Positions 31,669 through 40,980 are shown, numbered from the stretch's first letter. The stretch: DNA of 64,000 nucleotides from Cellulosimicrobium cellulans (GCF_016921195.1 NZ_JAFGYF010000001.1:372001-436000); one strand, 5' to 3'. The notes: generated by a model not told the origin, from the sequence alone. Made by a program: numbers and translations.

Positions 31669-32478
31669 ATGTCCACCAGAGCACCTGCCGGCGCGCAGGC
31701 CGTCCAGGAAGACCGGACGACCGGCTTTCCCCTCATGGAGCTGCCGTTCGTCGGCTTCCTGCTCGCGATCATGGCCGGGGCGATGAACGCCTGGACGCTG
31801 GCCAACGCGTCCACGTTCTCGACCGTGCAGTCCGGCAACGTGGTGTCCCTGGGCTACTGGCTGGTCCAGGGCAACTGGGACAAGCTGTGGTTCCCGGCCC
31901 TGTCGGTCCTCGCGTTCGGGCTCGGGTCGGCGCTGTGCGGGATCCTCATGACGAGCTTCCTGCGCAGCGGTCGCACCTTCACCGTGGCCGTCCTCGTCGC
32001 CCAGATGCTGCTGCTCGTCCTCTTCGGCGTGCTGGCCCTGACGCTCGTCGGGGAGGGGTCCGGCAACGAGGCGGCGCTCGACCTGACCGCGGACCACTCG
32101 CTGACCGCCCACTGGATCGCGATCGGCATCAGCTTCGTCGCCGGGGCCCAGGGCAACGCGTTCCACAAGAACCACGGCATGCTCTACGGCAACATCGCCG
32201 TGACCTCCGTCGTCCAGATGGCCTTCAACTTCCTCATGCAGTCGGCGTTCACGAAGCAGGGTCCCAACGGTGAGACCAACATCAAGTGGGCGGGGATCTT
32301 CTTCCTCACGATCCTCGGTTTCTCCGGCGGCGCGGCGATCGGCTTCTGGGCGGACCAGGCGCTCGTCAACGGAGCGTCGATCTTCATCCCCCCGATCATC
32401 GCGCTCGGCCTCGTCCTCGTCGCCGCGGGCAGGAAGCTCGAGAACGTGGACCCGACCCCGGGCGGGACGTTCGTCTGA
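31669..32478 (+). CDS. DUF1275 (YoaK-like) membrane protein
   Basis: A 269-residue protein with six to seven helices and the DUF1275 start (AGAMNAWTLANASTFSTVQSGNVV) and a central AGAQGNAFHKNHGMLYGNIAVTS. AAGGAG lies 8 nt before the ATG. Its place after oxalate decarboxylase suggests transport of oxalate, formate or a related acid, but that is inference; DUF1275 proteins have no proven substrate. Confidence 0.78.
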   Translation: MSTRAPAGAQAVQEDRTTGFPLMELPFVGFLLAIMAGAMNAWTLANASTFSTVQSGNVVSLGYWLVQGNWDKLWFPALSVLAFGLGSALCGILMTSFLRSGRTFTVAVLVAQMLLLVLFGVLALTLVGEGSGNEAALDLTADHSLTAHWIAIGISFVAGAQGNAFHKNHGMLYGNIAVTSVVQMAFNFLMQSAFTKQGPNGETNIKWAGIFFLTILGFSGGAAIGFWADQALVNGASIFIPPIIALGLVLVAAGRKLENVDPTPGGTFV

Positions 32479-32555
32479 CCGGGGGACCGGACCACGAGGA
32501 CGGGCGGGCGCGGGAGCACCGCGTCCGTCGCGTCCGACCGACGACAGGAGAGACC

Positions 32556-32862
32556 ATGACCGCGGCGCCCGAAGAGCGGATGAAGGACGCCCTGCGGATG
32601 CATGCCGCGGGCGTCGCGCTCGTGACGGCGCAGACGCCCGCAGGCCCGGTCGGCCTGACGGTCTCGAGCCTCGGTTCGGTCGCGGTCGAGCCCCGCGTCC
32701 TCATGTTCTCGTTCACGCACCACGCGGGGGCGGCCGGTGCGGTGCTGGGCGCGTCCACGTTCGTCGTGAACCTCCTCTGCGACCGGACCCGGCCGCCCCC
32801 TCGTGTACTGCGATCGCGTGTTCCACACCTTGACAGATCTCGACGCCCTGCCCTCACCCTGA
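32556..32862 (+). pseudogene. Flavin reductase remnant with internal deletion and frame change
   Basis: From the ATG at 32556 (good CAGGAGAG site) the frame gives a normal flavin-reductase-like N-terminus, ERMKDALRMHAAGVALVTAQ ... GLTVSSLGSVAVEPRVLMFSF ... FVVNLLCD, about 78 residues. The reading then jumps: in another frame from 32797 comes LVYCDRVFHTLTDLDALPSP followed by a stop at 32860-32862, a fitting C-terminal end for the family. The central ~60 residues are missing. So the gene lost an internal segment around 32785-32797 and is out of frame. It sits beside a tandem repeat. Confidence 0.75.
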
Positions 32863-32864
32863 GC

Positions 32865-32920
32865 GGGCGACGGGCGACGGGCGACGGGCGACGGGCGACG
32901 GGCGACGGGCGACGGGCGAC
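32865..32920. repeat. Tandem repeat, eight exact copies of GGGCGAC
   Basis: Eight perfect 7-bp units with no mismatch. They are flanked by an 8-bp inverted repeat, CTCACCCT (32853-32860) and AGGGTGAG (32923-32930). The array lies between the broken flavin reductase and the FUSC gene, directly next to the latter's GGAGGG ribosome-binding site. Confidence 0.95.
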
Positions 32921-32933
32921 GGAGGGTGAGCAG

Positions 32934-34874
32934 GTGGACGAGGCACGAGGGGCCGGTGGCGGCCCGCACGAGTGGAAGCCGTCCACGTGGCTGCGTGCGC
33001 TCGCGAGCGCCGCGCCCGCGGCATGGCCGGTGGGGAGGTCCGTCCGGGCGGCCCTCGGCGTCGGGGGGCCGGTCCTCGTCGGCGCCCTTCTCGGGGACGC
33101 CGTGACCGGGATGTGGGTCAGCATGGGGACGCTCCTGCTGGCCGCGGGCGAGAGGTCGACGGCGTACCCCGTGCGCTTCCGGCAGATCGCGGTGACCACG
33201 CCGCTCGCCGCCGCGGCGTACCTCCTCGGCGCGCTCTCCACGGCACCGCCCTGGCTCGTCGTCCTGGTCATGGCGGCCCTGGCGTTCGCCTCGGGGGTCG
33301 TGAGCGGGTACTCGAGCGCGCTCTCCGTCGCCACGATGCAGGCGCTCCTCATCGCGGCGATCGCCGTCGGCGTCAGCGCGGCCGCGCCGTACTGGCGCCC
33401 GGCGCTGCTGTTCGTCGCCGGTGCCGGGATCGCCGCGGCGCTCCTCGCCGTCGAGGTGCTCGTCAACCGCAGCCGCCCCCAGCGGGACGCGCTCGCGGCG
33501 ATGCTGCGGGCGCTGGCCGCCCTCGCGCACGCGCAGGCCGACGGCGACACCGACCTCGCCGCGCCCCGAGCGCGCGCGCTCACGGCGATCGACGCGTACG
33601 AGCGTCTCGGCATCACGCGGCGCGGCCACGCCCAGGGCCCGGCGCGCGACTACGACCGCGCGGCGGCGGTGGCGCGCGCCGCCGACCAGCTCCTCGCGCG
33701 CCTGCTCGCCCACGACGCCGTACCGGAGCGTTCGGCCGCGACGGCGACGCGGCTCGGGGAGTGCGCGGACGCCGTCCTCCGCCGCCGACGCCCGGCACCC
33801 TCGACCGCCCCGGAGGGGACGCTCGTGCGCCTGCGGCTGCTCGAGTCCGCGCTGTGGGACGACCCGAAGACCACGGCCGGGGGGCAGGCGGCGCACCGGG
33901 AGCGACTCGTCGCCCCGGGGCCCGCGCTGCTCGCGTCGGCAGGGCGGCTCGCGCTGTGCACCGCGCTCGCGTACGTCGCGTACTTCGTCCTGCCCGTCCC
34001 GCACGCCTACTGGATCCCCCTCACGGTGGCGCTCGTCATGAAGCCCGACCTCGGCTCGGTGTTCGGCCGGGCCGTCCTGCGCTCGGTCGGCACGGTCGGC
34101 GGGGCGGTGGTCGCCGTCCTGCTCGGGCTCGTCCTGCACGGATCCGTCCTGCTGAGCGTCGTGCTCGCGGTCCTCGCCGCCTGCCTGCCCTGGGCCATGG
34201 CACGCTCCTACGCGTTCCAGGCGCTCGTCCTCACCCCGCTGATCATGCTGCTCCTCGACGCCGTCGTCCCCCACGAGGACGTCTGGGACCTCACCCTCGC
34301 TCGCGTCGAGACGACAGTCCTCGGCGGCCTGCTCGTGGTCGTCGCGGGCTACCTCGTCTGGCCGTCCGCGCGGCACGTCCGCGTGTCGGCGACGTTCGGC
34401 TCGGCCCTCGCGGCGCTCGCCGCCTACGCACGCGCCGTCGCGGACGACGGCACGCCCGAGGCCGTGACACCCGCACGCCGCGCTGCCTACCGGGAGCTCG
34501 CCGACACGCGCGTGTCGCTCCAGCGGACGTTGTCCGAGCCTCCGCCCGCGGGAGCGGAGGCCTGGGCCTGGATACCGGTCGTGAGCGCCGCCGAGCGCGT
34601 CGCCGACCGCGTGACGGACGTCTCGGCCTCCCTCGCCACCACCCAGGACGCCGCGGCGCTCGACGACCTCGCGGACGACCTCGCCGCGCTCGCCAGGACG
34701 GGAGACCGGGCCGACATGGGCCGGCGTACCCCGGTCGCTCCCGTGCACGGCGGCGACTCCCCGGACCCCACCGTGCGCGCGCTCGCCGACGACGTCGCGA
34801 GCCTGGGCTCGATGCTCACGCGTGAGCGCTCGCCGCGGCCGGCTCGCCGCGAGCGTTCAGCGGTTCCCCGGTAG
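32934..34874 (+). CDS. FUSC-family (aromatic acid exporter-like) membrane protein
   Basis: A 646-residue protein with the FUSC/YccS/AaeB layout. A first block of about six helices (residues ~40-180) and a second block (~335-480, with VPHAYWIPLTVALVMKPDLGSVFGRAVLRSVGTVGGA, the fusaric-acid-resistance signature) are separated by a soluble helical region, and a soluble tail follows. The GTG at 32934 has GGAGGG 7 nt upstream and starts outside the tandem repeat. The frame is open further upstream through the repeat, but that part lacks coding character. It likely exports aromatic or weak acids. Confidence 0.8.
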   Translation: MDEARGAGGGPHEWKPSTWLRALASAAPAAWPVGRSVRAALGVGGPVLVGALLGDAVTGMWVSMGTLLLAAGERSTAYPVRFRQIAVTTPLAAAAYLLGALSTAPPWLVVLVMAALAFASGVVSGYSSALSVATMQALLIAAIAVGVSAAAPYWRPALLFVAGAGIAAALLAVEVLVNRSRPQRDALAAMLRALAALAHAQADGDTDLAAPRARALTAIDAYERLGITRRGHAQGPARDYDRAAAVARAADQLLARLLAHDAVPERSAATATRLGECADAVLRRRRPAPSTAPEGTLVRLRLLESALWDDPKTTAGGQAAHRERLVAPGPALLASAGRLALCTALAYVAYFVLPVPHAYWIPLTVALVMKPDLGSVFGRAVLRSVGTVGGAVVAVLLGLVLHGSVLLSVVLAVLAACLPWAMARSYAFQALVLTPLIMLLLDAVVPHEDVWDLTLARVETTVLGGLLVVVAGYLVWPSARHVRVSATFGSALAALAAYARAVADDGTPEAVTPARRAAYRELADTRVSLQRTLSEPPPAGAEAWAWIPVVSAAERVADRVTDVSASLATTQDAAALDDLADDLAALARTGDRADMGRRTPVAPVHGGDSPDPTVRALADDVASLGSMLTRERSPRPARRERSAVPR

Positions 34875-34884
34875 CCTCGCCAGC

Positions 34885-35337
34885 GTGACGAACACGACTC
34901 CGACCATGAGGTCCGCACCGGAGGTCGGGGCGGCCACCTGGTCCGCCCCGAACCCGTTCGGCGAGCCGACCGCCTACGTCCTCGTGCACCCGATCGGACG
35001 CCCCGACGACGGGACGCTCGGGGCGGCGATCACGAGGTTCGGGCTCAAGCGCCTCGACGCCGACGGTGACATCCTCCCGATCGGCACGGACACCCTGTAC
35101 GCCTCCCTGCGGGCGATGAGTGTCGAGCTGTGCACCGCGGAGGGGGTCTGGCTGAGCCACCCCGTCACCGACGAGTGGACCGGCAACGCCGTCGGGCGCA
35201 GGTACGTCGTCCTGGCGATCGGCACGACGCCGCTGGCCGAGGACGCCGACGCGCACGCGATCTCCGCCTACCTCGCGGACCACGCCTCCGTGCACACCGC
35301 GCTCGTCAAGATCCGGGTGCGGTTCGACCAGAGCTGA
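34885..35337 (+). CDS. Unknown protein, leaderless
   Basis: A 150-residue soluble protein with no recognised family. Features: a PNPFGEPTAYVLVHPIGRPDDG segment, LCTAEGVWLSHPVTDEWTGN, and a C-terminal HASVHTALVKIRVRFDQS. A TAGCCT box at 34872-34877 ends 7 nt before the GTG with no ribosome-binding site, so this start is preferred over the ATG at 34906. It is convergent with the next gene. Confidence 0.6.
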   Translation: MTNTTPTMRSAPEVGAATWSAPNPFGEPTAYVLVHPIGRPDDGTLGAAITRFGLKRLDADGDILPIGTDTLYASLRAMSVELCTAEGVWLSHPVTDEWTGNAVGRRYVVLAIGTTPLAEDADAHAISAYLADHASVHTALVKIRVRFDQS

Positions 35338-35361
35338 CGCGCGCGCCGGTGGCGCCACGCG

Positions 35362-36750
35362 TCACCGCACGGGCCTCGCCAGGGCGGTCGCGCCGACCGC
35401 CAGCGACCTGGCGAACGTGGCCAGGAGATCGTCGGGTGCCGGGACGGGCACCACCGGCGAGGGTGCCGGATCGGGCAGCACCGGCCGCGCCGAGGCCCGA
35501 CCCAGGAGCGACCCCAGGTCGCGTGCGGTGACCGCGAAGTCGGTGCCGTTGCCGGCGTCGTACGCGCGCGTCGCGCGGACGGCCCCGGTGGCGTCGAGCA
35601 CGTCGAGCTCGACCTGGAGGATGCGCAGGTCGCCGCCCTCGTAGACCTCGGTGGACGTGTGGCTCCAGTGCCGCAGCACCGCGGTGGGTGGCGCGAGGTC
35701 CGCGACGGCGCCGACGCCCGCGGTCGGCTCGGTCGAGCTCGCGTCGGGGCCGAGCACGACCTCGAGCACCGCCCGCCCGACGTCCGGCGCCTCCGCCGCG
35801 CCGAGCACGACGCGGCACCGGACGTTCTGGCGCGTCCTGTTCGTGACCTCCACCGCCGTGTCGGTCAGGCGTGCGTGCAGCACGTCCGACGCGCGGAGGG
35901 GCGCGAGCCCGTCCGGGGGCGTCCGTGCCGGGGGAGGGGCCTTCGGCGCGGACCCGGAGGCGTCGGCGCCGGTGCTGCGCGACCCGTCCTCGGGCAACAT
36001 CGTCGCCAGGTCGAAGGCGATCTCGACCATCGTCGCGACCTGCCTGGCGAGCGCGGCACCGTGCCGGGCGTGGACGCGGTCGAGCACCAGCACGACGTCC
36101 GCGTCCGGGTGGTCGGCCACGACGCGTGCCGCGTCGACCGACCCCGGCGGGAGCGTGGCCACGATCGCCGCGGGGCGCCGCCCGGTGCGCAGCGCGCGCT
36201 CCGGGCGGGGGTCGGCGCGCTCGTGCCACGCCGCCGTGGCACTGCGGGCGGCCGCCCGGCCCGCGGCGTCGGTGCGTATCGCGGAGCCCGCGACCCCACG
36301 GGCGTTGAGGTGCTCGACGTCCAGGCCGGAGGCGCACGCCAGGCCGGCGCCCACGAAGAGCTCGTACGCGGAGACCGTCTCCGACGCGGAGAGGATCGCG
36401 ACCGGCCCGGGACGTGGCCCGGAGACCGCGGGGAGCACGAGCAGGGTGAGCGGCCGGGCGGGGTCGCCCGCCGCCGCCGCGACCGTCACCTCGGCGAGCG
36501 CGCGCACACCGTCGCGACGCCAGTCGTCAGGTGACGCGTCTCGGTCGACGACCACGGCGAGAGCGCTCTGCTCGTCGCACCGGCGCAGCGCGGCGCCCAG
36601 GTCGGGCAGCGCGGGGGTCGGAGCAGGCTCGTCGACGCCGGGCGTCGTGCCGCCCGGCGGCCCGTCGGGAAGGTCGAGGCCCAGCGCGGTCAACCGGGCA
36701 CGCGTCGACGAGGAGAAGCGGGTCGCGATGACCGTTGTCGGAATCCCCAT
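35362..36750 (-). CDS. Unknown soluble protein
   Basis: A 462-residue protein of no family I recognise. It opens MGIPTTVIATRFSSSTRARL, has alternating alpha/beta stretches (ALAVVVDRDA, PLTLLVLPAVSG, DADVVLVLDRVHAR) and a C-terminal beta-rich half (DLRILQVELDVLDATGAVRA). A Pro/Ala linker lies near residues 285-300. A TAGGCT box on the minus strand (36759-36764) ends 8 nt before the ATG, indicating a leaderless start. It is divergent from lysX across a 358-bp gap with nested inverted repeats. Confidence 0.6.
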   Translation of the reverse strand: MGIPTTVIATRFSSSTRARLTALGLDLPDGPPGGTTPGVDEPAPTPALPDLGAALRRCDEQSALAVVVDRDASPDDWRRDGVRALAEVTVAAAAGDPARPLTLLVLPAVSGPRPGPVAILSASETVSAYELFVGAGLACASGLDVEHLNARGVAGSAIRTDAAGRAAARSATAAWHERADPRPERALRTGRRPAAIVATLPPGSVDAARVVADHPDADVVLVLDRVHARHGAALARQVATMVEIAFDLATMLPEDGSRSTGADASGSAPKAPPPARTPPDGLAPLRASDVLHARLTDTAVEVTNRTRQNVRCRVVLGAAEAPDVGRAVLEVVLGPDASSTEPTAGVGAVADLAPPTAVLRHWSHTSTEVYEGGDLRILQVELDVLDATGAVRATRAYDAGNGTDFAVTARDLGSLLGRASARPVLPDPAPSPVVPVPAPDDLLATFARSLAVGATALARPVR

Positions 36751-36800
36751 GAACCGACAGCCTAGCCCGCGGGCGCGTTTTTGCCGGTCGGCGGGAGCCG

Positions 36801-36840
36801 CGCACAAGAATGTGCGCGACGGCGTCGTGCTTGCACATTC
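36801..36840. promoter_or_regulatory. Nested inverted repeats between the unknown gene and lysX
   Basis: CGCACA(36801-36806)-agaa-TGTGCG(36811-36816) overlaps a longer dyad GAATGTGC(36808-36815) / GCACATTC(36833-36840). The repeated CACA/TGTG half-sites suggest a dimeric regulator. The rest of 36751-37108 shows no convincing gene, although it has locally lower G+C and a 100-codon open frame of poor coding quality. Confidence 0.45.
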
Positions 36841-37108
36841 GACGCGCGATTTCTCGTGGAGTGCTGCAGGCGCATCGACGCATTGATGCGGAATTCGTCG
36901 GGCGCGTCCTCGCCGGTACGCGTGGTGAATTGACGGCTGCTGTTCGACCCGCCAGGACAGGTGCGAGCACCTTCGGCAAGATGGTGCGCAGCGGTGCGCT
37001 TCTGAGCGACGAGCGCCCGGCGCTCGCGTGGTCGGTAGCCCGACCTCGTGCAGCGAGTGGCCTGAACGGTCCGCGACCGGGCGCGCGGCGCCCCGCGAGA
37101 GGAGTGAG

Positions 37109-40100
37109 ATGACTGCGACGACGACGGCGCCCGCTCACGAGGCGGCCCCTGCCCGCGAGCTCTCGGAGGGCGTGCCCGCGCCGACCTGGACGGAACAGGT
37201 CGCCCGGTGGGGTGGGCGCGTCCTGCAGCTCTACGCCGCCTGGCTCGTGCTCGCGCTGGTCCTCCGGCCGGTCGCGGGGCCCGCCGAGCGGCCGGTGGCT
37301 GAGGTTCTCTCGGTCACGAACGTCCCGTCGTACCCGTCCCTCTTCTCGGCCGTCGTCGTCGGCCTCGTCGCGAGCGGCTTCCTCCGCCGTCGGCGCGTCG
37401 CCCTGTGGTTCGTCGTCCTGGTCTGGCAGCTCCCCTCGGCACTGGTCATGCTCGTCGCGATCGTCCTCGACCGCATCGACCCGACCGCGGGCGTGCTCGA
37501 CGACGTGCACTGGACGGCCTACGTGGGAGGCGTGGTCGGGCTCGTGCTGACGGTCGTGCTGGTCGCCGCCCGCCGCGCGTTCCCCGCGCGCATCGCACGC
37601 GGGGCGTGGTGGGCGGCAGGGCTGGTCCTCGTGGTAGGGCTCGCGCTCGCCGCCGGGACCGTGTGGTCGCTGCTCCAGGTGGTCCCCTCGACCCTCGACA
37701 CGCAGGCGGAGCGTGCCGGGTGGGCGCTCAGCGTGTCGGTCGGCCTCTCGCCCCACGAGGAGCCGTTCTCGATCGACGGCGGGGCCCCTGGTTGGCTCGC
37801 GCTCGTCGGTGGCCTCGTCGCCGGCGCGGCCCTCCTGCTCGCCGTCGTCGTGTTCCTGCGGACGGGTCCGCGCGACGCCCCACGCTCGCCCGACGAGGAG
37901 CTCGCGGTGCGGCGCCTGCTCCTGGAGCACCCGAGCGACGACTCGCTCGAGTACTTCGCGACGCGCGACGACCGCGACGCGATCTTCTCCGTCGACGGCC
38001 GGGCAGCGGTCTCCTACCGCGTGGTGAGCGGAGTGCTGCTGGCGGCGGGCGACCCGTTGGGCGACCCCGCGTCGTGGCCCGACGCGATCGGGCGCACGCT
38101 CGCGTACGCGCGCCGCCACGGGTGGGCACCGGGCGTCGTCTCCGCGAGCGAGAAGGGCGCGCGGGCCTACCGGGACGCCGGGCTCGCCGTCCTGACCATG
38201 GGTGACGAGGCGATCGTCGAGACGCGCGAGTTCGACCTCGCGGCGCCGTCGATGCGGTCGGTACGACACGCCGTCGCGCGGCCCCGGCGGGAGGGGTACA
38301 CGGTGCGGCTGCGTCGCCAGCGTGAGATACCCGCGGACGAGCTCGCGGCACTCGCGCGCGCGGCCGACGCCTGGCGGCACGGCGACGACGAGCGTGGCTT
38401 CTCGATGGCGCTCGAACGGCTCGGCAGCCCGCGCGACCCGCGCGTGCTGGTCGTCACCGCGCACGACCGCGACGGCGAGCCGCGCGGTCTGCTCACGTTC
38501 GTCCCCTGGGGCCGCAAGGGTGTCTCGCTCGACTACATGCGCCGGTCCCCGGACGCCCTGCCGGGGGTCACCGAGCTCATGGTCTCGACGCTCGCGAGCG
38601 AGGGCGCCGGGATGGCGATCGACCGCGTCTCCCTCAACTTCGCGATGTTCCGCGGCCTCATCGAGCAGGGCGAGTCGGTCGCAGCGAGCCCGTGGCAGCG
38701 GTTCCTCCGGCGCCTCGTCCTCGCGGCGTCGCGGTGGTGGCAGCTCGACCAGCTCTACCGCTCCAACCAGAAGTACGAGCCCCGGTGGCGCACGCGCTAC
38801 CTCTGCTACGCCGCGCCCGCGCAGCTCACCGCGGTGACGGTCGCGGCCGGCCAGGCCGAGGGCTTCGTCCCGGTCTGGCGCTCCTCGCGCGAGACGCTGG
38901 CCGGCGCCGGCGCCGCCGCGGCTCTCGGGCAGGCGGTGCGCGAGCAGGAGGACGAGCTCCTCGCGCTCGACGTCCCGACGCAGCGGCTCACCGACCAGGA
39001 GCGCGCACGCCGGGCGAAGCTCGACGTGCTGGCGAGGGCGGGCATGCCGGCGTACCCGGTCGCCGTGCCGCGCACGCACCGGCTCGCGGACGTGGACGAG
39101 CTGCTCCTCGGGCGTACCGTGTCGGTCTCCGGTCGGGTGGTGCGCCTGCGCGACCTCGGGGGCGTCGCGTTCGCCGTCCTGCGCGAGGAGAACCACGAGC
39201 GCCAGGTCATGCTCACCGCGGAGGGCGCGGCCGACCTCGCTCTCTGGCGGCGCACGGTCGACCTCGCGGACCACGTGAGCGTCACGGGGACGGTGACGCG
39301 CAGCCGGACCGGCGAGCTGTCGGTGCACGCCGACTCGTGGGTCATGGCGTCGAAGTCGCTCAAGGCGCCGCCCGACAAGTTCCGCGGGCTCGCCGACCCC
39401 GAGGCGCGCATGCGACTGCGCCACGTGGACCTCGCGCTCGACACGGCGTCGTCCGTGACGCTCCGCGGCCGGTCCGCCGCCGTGCACTCCCTGCGCTCGT
39501 CGCTCGTCGAGCGCGGTTTCATCGAGGTCGAGACGCCGATCCTGCAGCGGGTCCACGGCGGCGCGAACGCCCGCCCCTTCCGGACCCACATCAACGCGTA
39601 CGACATGGACCTGTACCTGCGCATCGCTCCCGAGCTCTTCCTCAAGCAGCTCGCGATCGGTGGCATCGAGCGCGTCTTCGAGCTCGGCCGCAACTTCCGC
39701 AACGAGGGCGCGGACGCGACGCACAACCCCGAGTTCACGTCGCTCGAGGCGTACCAGGCGTTCGGCGACTACACGACCATGCGCCACCTCACGCGCGAGC
39801 TCGTGGTCGCGGCCGCGGTCGCGGTGCACGGGGACGCCGTGTCGCGCAGGCCCGACGGGAGCGAGGTCCGGCTGGACGGCGAGTGGCCGGTGGTCACCGT
39901 GCACGACGCCGTCTCGCGCGCCGTGGGGGCGGAGGTCACCCCGGACACCCCCGAGGCGGAGCTGCACGCGCTGTGCGCGCGCTTCGGCATCGAGGTCGCC
40001 GAGGACGAGACCCACGGCGCGGTGGTCAACGAGATGTACGACCGTCTCGTCGAGGGCCAGACCGTCGAGCCGACGTTCTACACCGACTTCCCGGTCGAGA

Positions 40101-40432
40101 CGTCGCCGCTCACGCGCGGGCACCGCCACGACCCGCGCCTCGCGGAGCGCTGGGACCTCGTCGCGTTCGGTGCCGAGCTCGGCACCGCGTACTCCGAGCT
40201 CATCGACCCGATCGACCAGCGTGAGCGGTTCACCCAGCAGTCGCTCCTCGCCGCGGCGGGCGACCCGGAGGCCATGGAGATCGACGAGGACTTCCTCTCG
40301 GCGCTCGAGTTCGCGATGCCGCCCACCGGTGGTCTCGGGCTCGGCGTCGACCGCATCTACATGACGATCATCGGGGCGTCGATCCGCGAGACGCTCGCCT
40401 TCCCGTTCGTGAAGCCCCAGCGCCGGTCCTGA
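37109..40432 (+). CDS. lysX: Bifunctional lysyl-phosphatidylglycerol synthase / lysyl-tRNA synthetase
   Basis: A 1107-residue LysX-type fusion. About seven membrane helices lie in residues ~35-260. The MprF/DUF2156 transferase domain (~270-600, with RKGVSLDYMRRSP and a GAGMAIDRVSLNFAMFRGL segment) passes lysine from Lys-tRNA to phosphatidylglycerol. An OB-fold (~660-760) and a class II LysRS catalytic domain (~780-1107) follow, with motif 2 FRNEGADATHNPEFTSLEAY and motif 3 GGLGLGVDRIYM. The fusion supplies its own Lys-tRNA; the product protects against cationic peptides. GAGAGGAG precedes the ATG. Length matches mycobacterial LysX (about 1170 residues). It ends at a terminator shared with the convergent gene. 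Confidence 0.93.
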   Translation: MTATTTAPAHEAAPARELSEGVPAPTWTEQVARWGGRVLQLYAAWLVLALVLRPVAGPAERPVAEVLSVTNVPSYPSLFSAVVVGLVASGFLRRRRVALWFVVLVWQLPSALVMLVAIVLDRIDPTAGVLDDVHWTAYVGGVVGLVLTVVLVAARRAFPARIARGAWWAAGLVLVVGLALAAGTVWSLLQVVPSTLDTQAERAGWALSVSVGLSPHEEPFSIDGGAPGWLALVGGLVAGAALLLAVVVFLRTGPRDAPRSPDEELAVRRLLLEHPSDDSLEYFATRDDRDAIFSVDGRAAVSYRVVSGVLLAAGDPLGDPASWPDAIGRTLAYARRHGWAPGVVSASEKGARAYRDAGLAVLTMGDEAIVETREFDLAAPSMRSVRHAVARPRREGYTVRLRRQREIPADELAALARAADAWRHGDDERGFSMALERLGSPRDPRVLVVTAHDRDGEPRGLLTFVPWGRKGVSLDYMRRSPDALPGVTELMVSTLASEGAGMAIDRVSLNFAMFRGLIEQGESVAASPWQRFLRRLVLAASRWWQLDQLYRSNQKYEPRWRTRYLCYAAPAQLTAVTVAAGQAEGFVPVWRSSRETLAGAGAAAALGQAVREQEDELLALDVPTQRLTDQERARRAKLDVLARAGMPAYPVAVPRTHRLADVDELLLGRTVSVSGRVVRLRDLGGVAFAVLREENHERQVMLTAEGAADLALWRRTVDLADHVSVTGTVTRSRTGELSVHADSWVMASKSLKAPPDKFRGLADPEARMRLRHVDLALDTASSVTLRGRSAAVHSLRSSLVERGFIEVETPILQRVHGGANARPFRTHINAYDMDLYLRIAPELFLKQLAIGGIERVFELGRNFRNEGADATHNPEFTSLEAYQAFGDYTTMRHLTRELVVAAAVAVHGDAVSRRPDGSEVRLDGEWPVVTVHDAVSRAVGAEVTPDTPEAELHALCARFGIEVAEDETHGAVVNEMYDRLVEGQTVEPTFYTDFPVETSPLTRGHRHDPRLAERWDLVAFGAELGTAYSELIDPIDQRERFTQQSLLAAAGDPEAMEIDEDFLSALEFAMPPTGGLGLGVDRIYMTIIGASIRETLAFPFVKPQRRS

Positions 40433-40455
40433 GCGCGACCGCAGCCCTTCCCGGC

Positions 40456-40487
40456 CGCGCCGCCCCCGGCGGCCGAGGGGCGGCGCG
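40456..40487. terminator. Terminator between lysX and the convergent lipoprotein gene
   Basis: GCGCCGCCCC (40457-40466) pairs with GGGGCGGCGC (40477-40486), extended by one C-G pair on each side, 10-nt loop. Confidence 0.7.
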
Positions 40488-40495
40488 GGGACGCG

Positions 40496-40927
40496 TCACA
40501 CGTCGGAGAGGAAGTCGCCACCGATCCCGGCCTGGGTCTCCAGGAGGTCGCCGGTGTCGCCGAGGACCACCCAGTTCGGCCCGGCGAGCGCCGCCTGCTC
40601 CTCCTCGGAGGGCTCGATCGGCAGGAGCGTGAGGAACTCGTCCTCGGCGACGCCGTCCGCGAAGACGGCCAGGAGCGTCGTGTCGTCGCACGCACCGAGC
40701 TCGACGTCGGGCGTCCCGGAGTCCTCGGGCGTGAACGACAGGCACGTCAGCCCGGCAGTGGTCGCCGCCCGGTGCAGCGCGTCGAGCGAGTCGTACTCGA
40801 CGTCCTTCTCGCCGGGGCCGGGGCCGGAGCACGCGGCGGCGAGGGCGACGACCGGGACGAGCCCGATCACGGGTGCGAGGCTAGCGCGCGCGCTGGCGCG
40901 AGGGCGGTGCTCGGGTCGGGTGCGCAT
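40496..40927 (-). CDS. Small putative lipoprotein
   Basis: A 143-residue protein with an Arg-rich N-terminus, hydrophobic helix and a probable lipobox (LAAAC near residue 33), then an acidic mature part with two cysteines (GLTCLSF and LGACDD). The mature region resembles small extracytoplasmic sensor lipoproteins but no family is recognised. The ATG was chosen for the signal peptide; the frame is open upstream. Confidence 0.6.
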   Translation of the reverse strand: MRTRPEHRPRASARASLAPVIGLVPVVALAAACSGPGPGEKDVEYDSLDALHRAATTAGLTCLSFTPEDSGTPDVELGACDDTTLLAVFADGVAEDEFLTLLPIEPSEEEQAALAGPNWVVLGDTGDLLETQAGIGGDFLSDV

Positions 40928-40980
40928 GACACGATGGTCCGCTGTCGTCCGAGATCGCGCCACGCGAGCGGAACGCGAGA

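Noticed and set aside
32286-34874. A single 862-codon frame that would fuse flavin reductase, the GGGCGAC array and the FUSC protein
   Set aside because: The frame is open across the repeat only because the repeat has no stops. The flavin reductase ends in another frame and the FUSC protein has its own ribosome-binding site and GTG.
36810-37112. Open frame of 100 codons upstream of lysX
   Set aside because: It has poor third-position bias, no ribosome-binding site and no recognisable sequence. It runs over the promoter region and into the lysX start.
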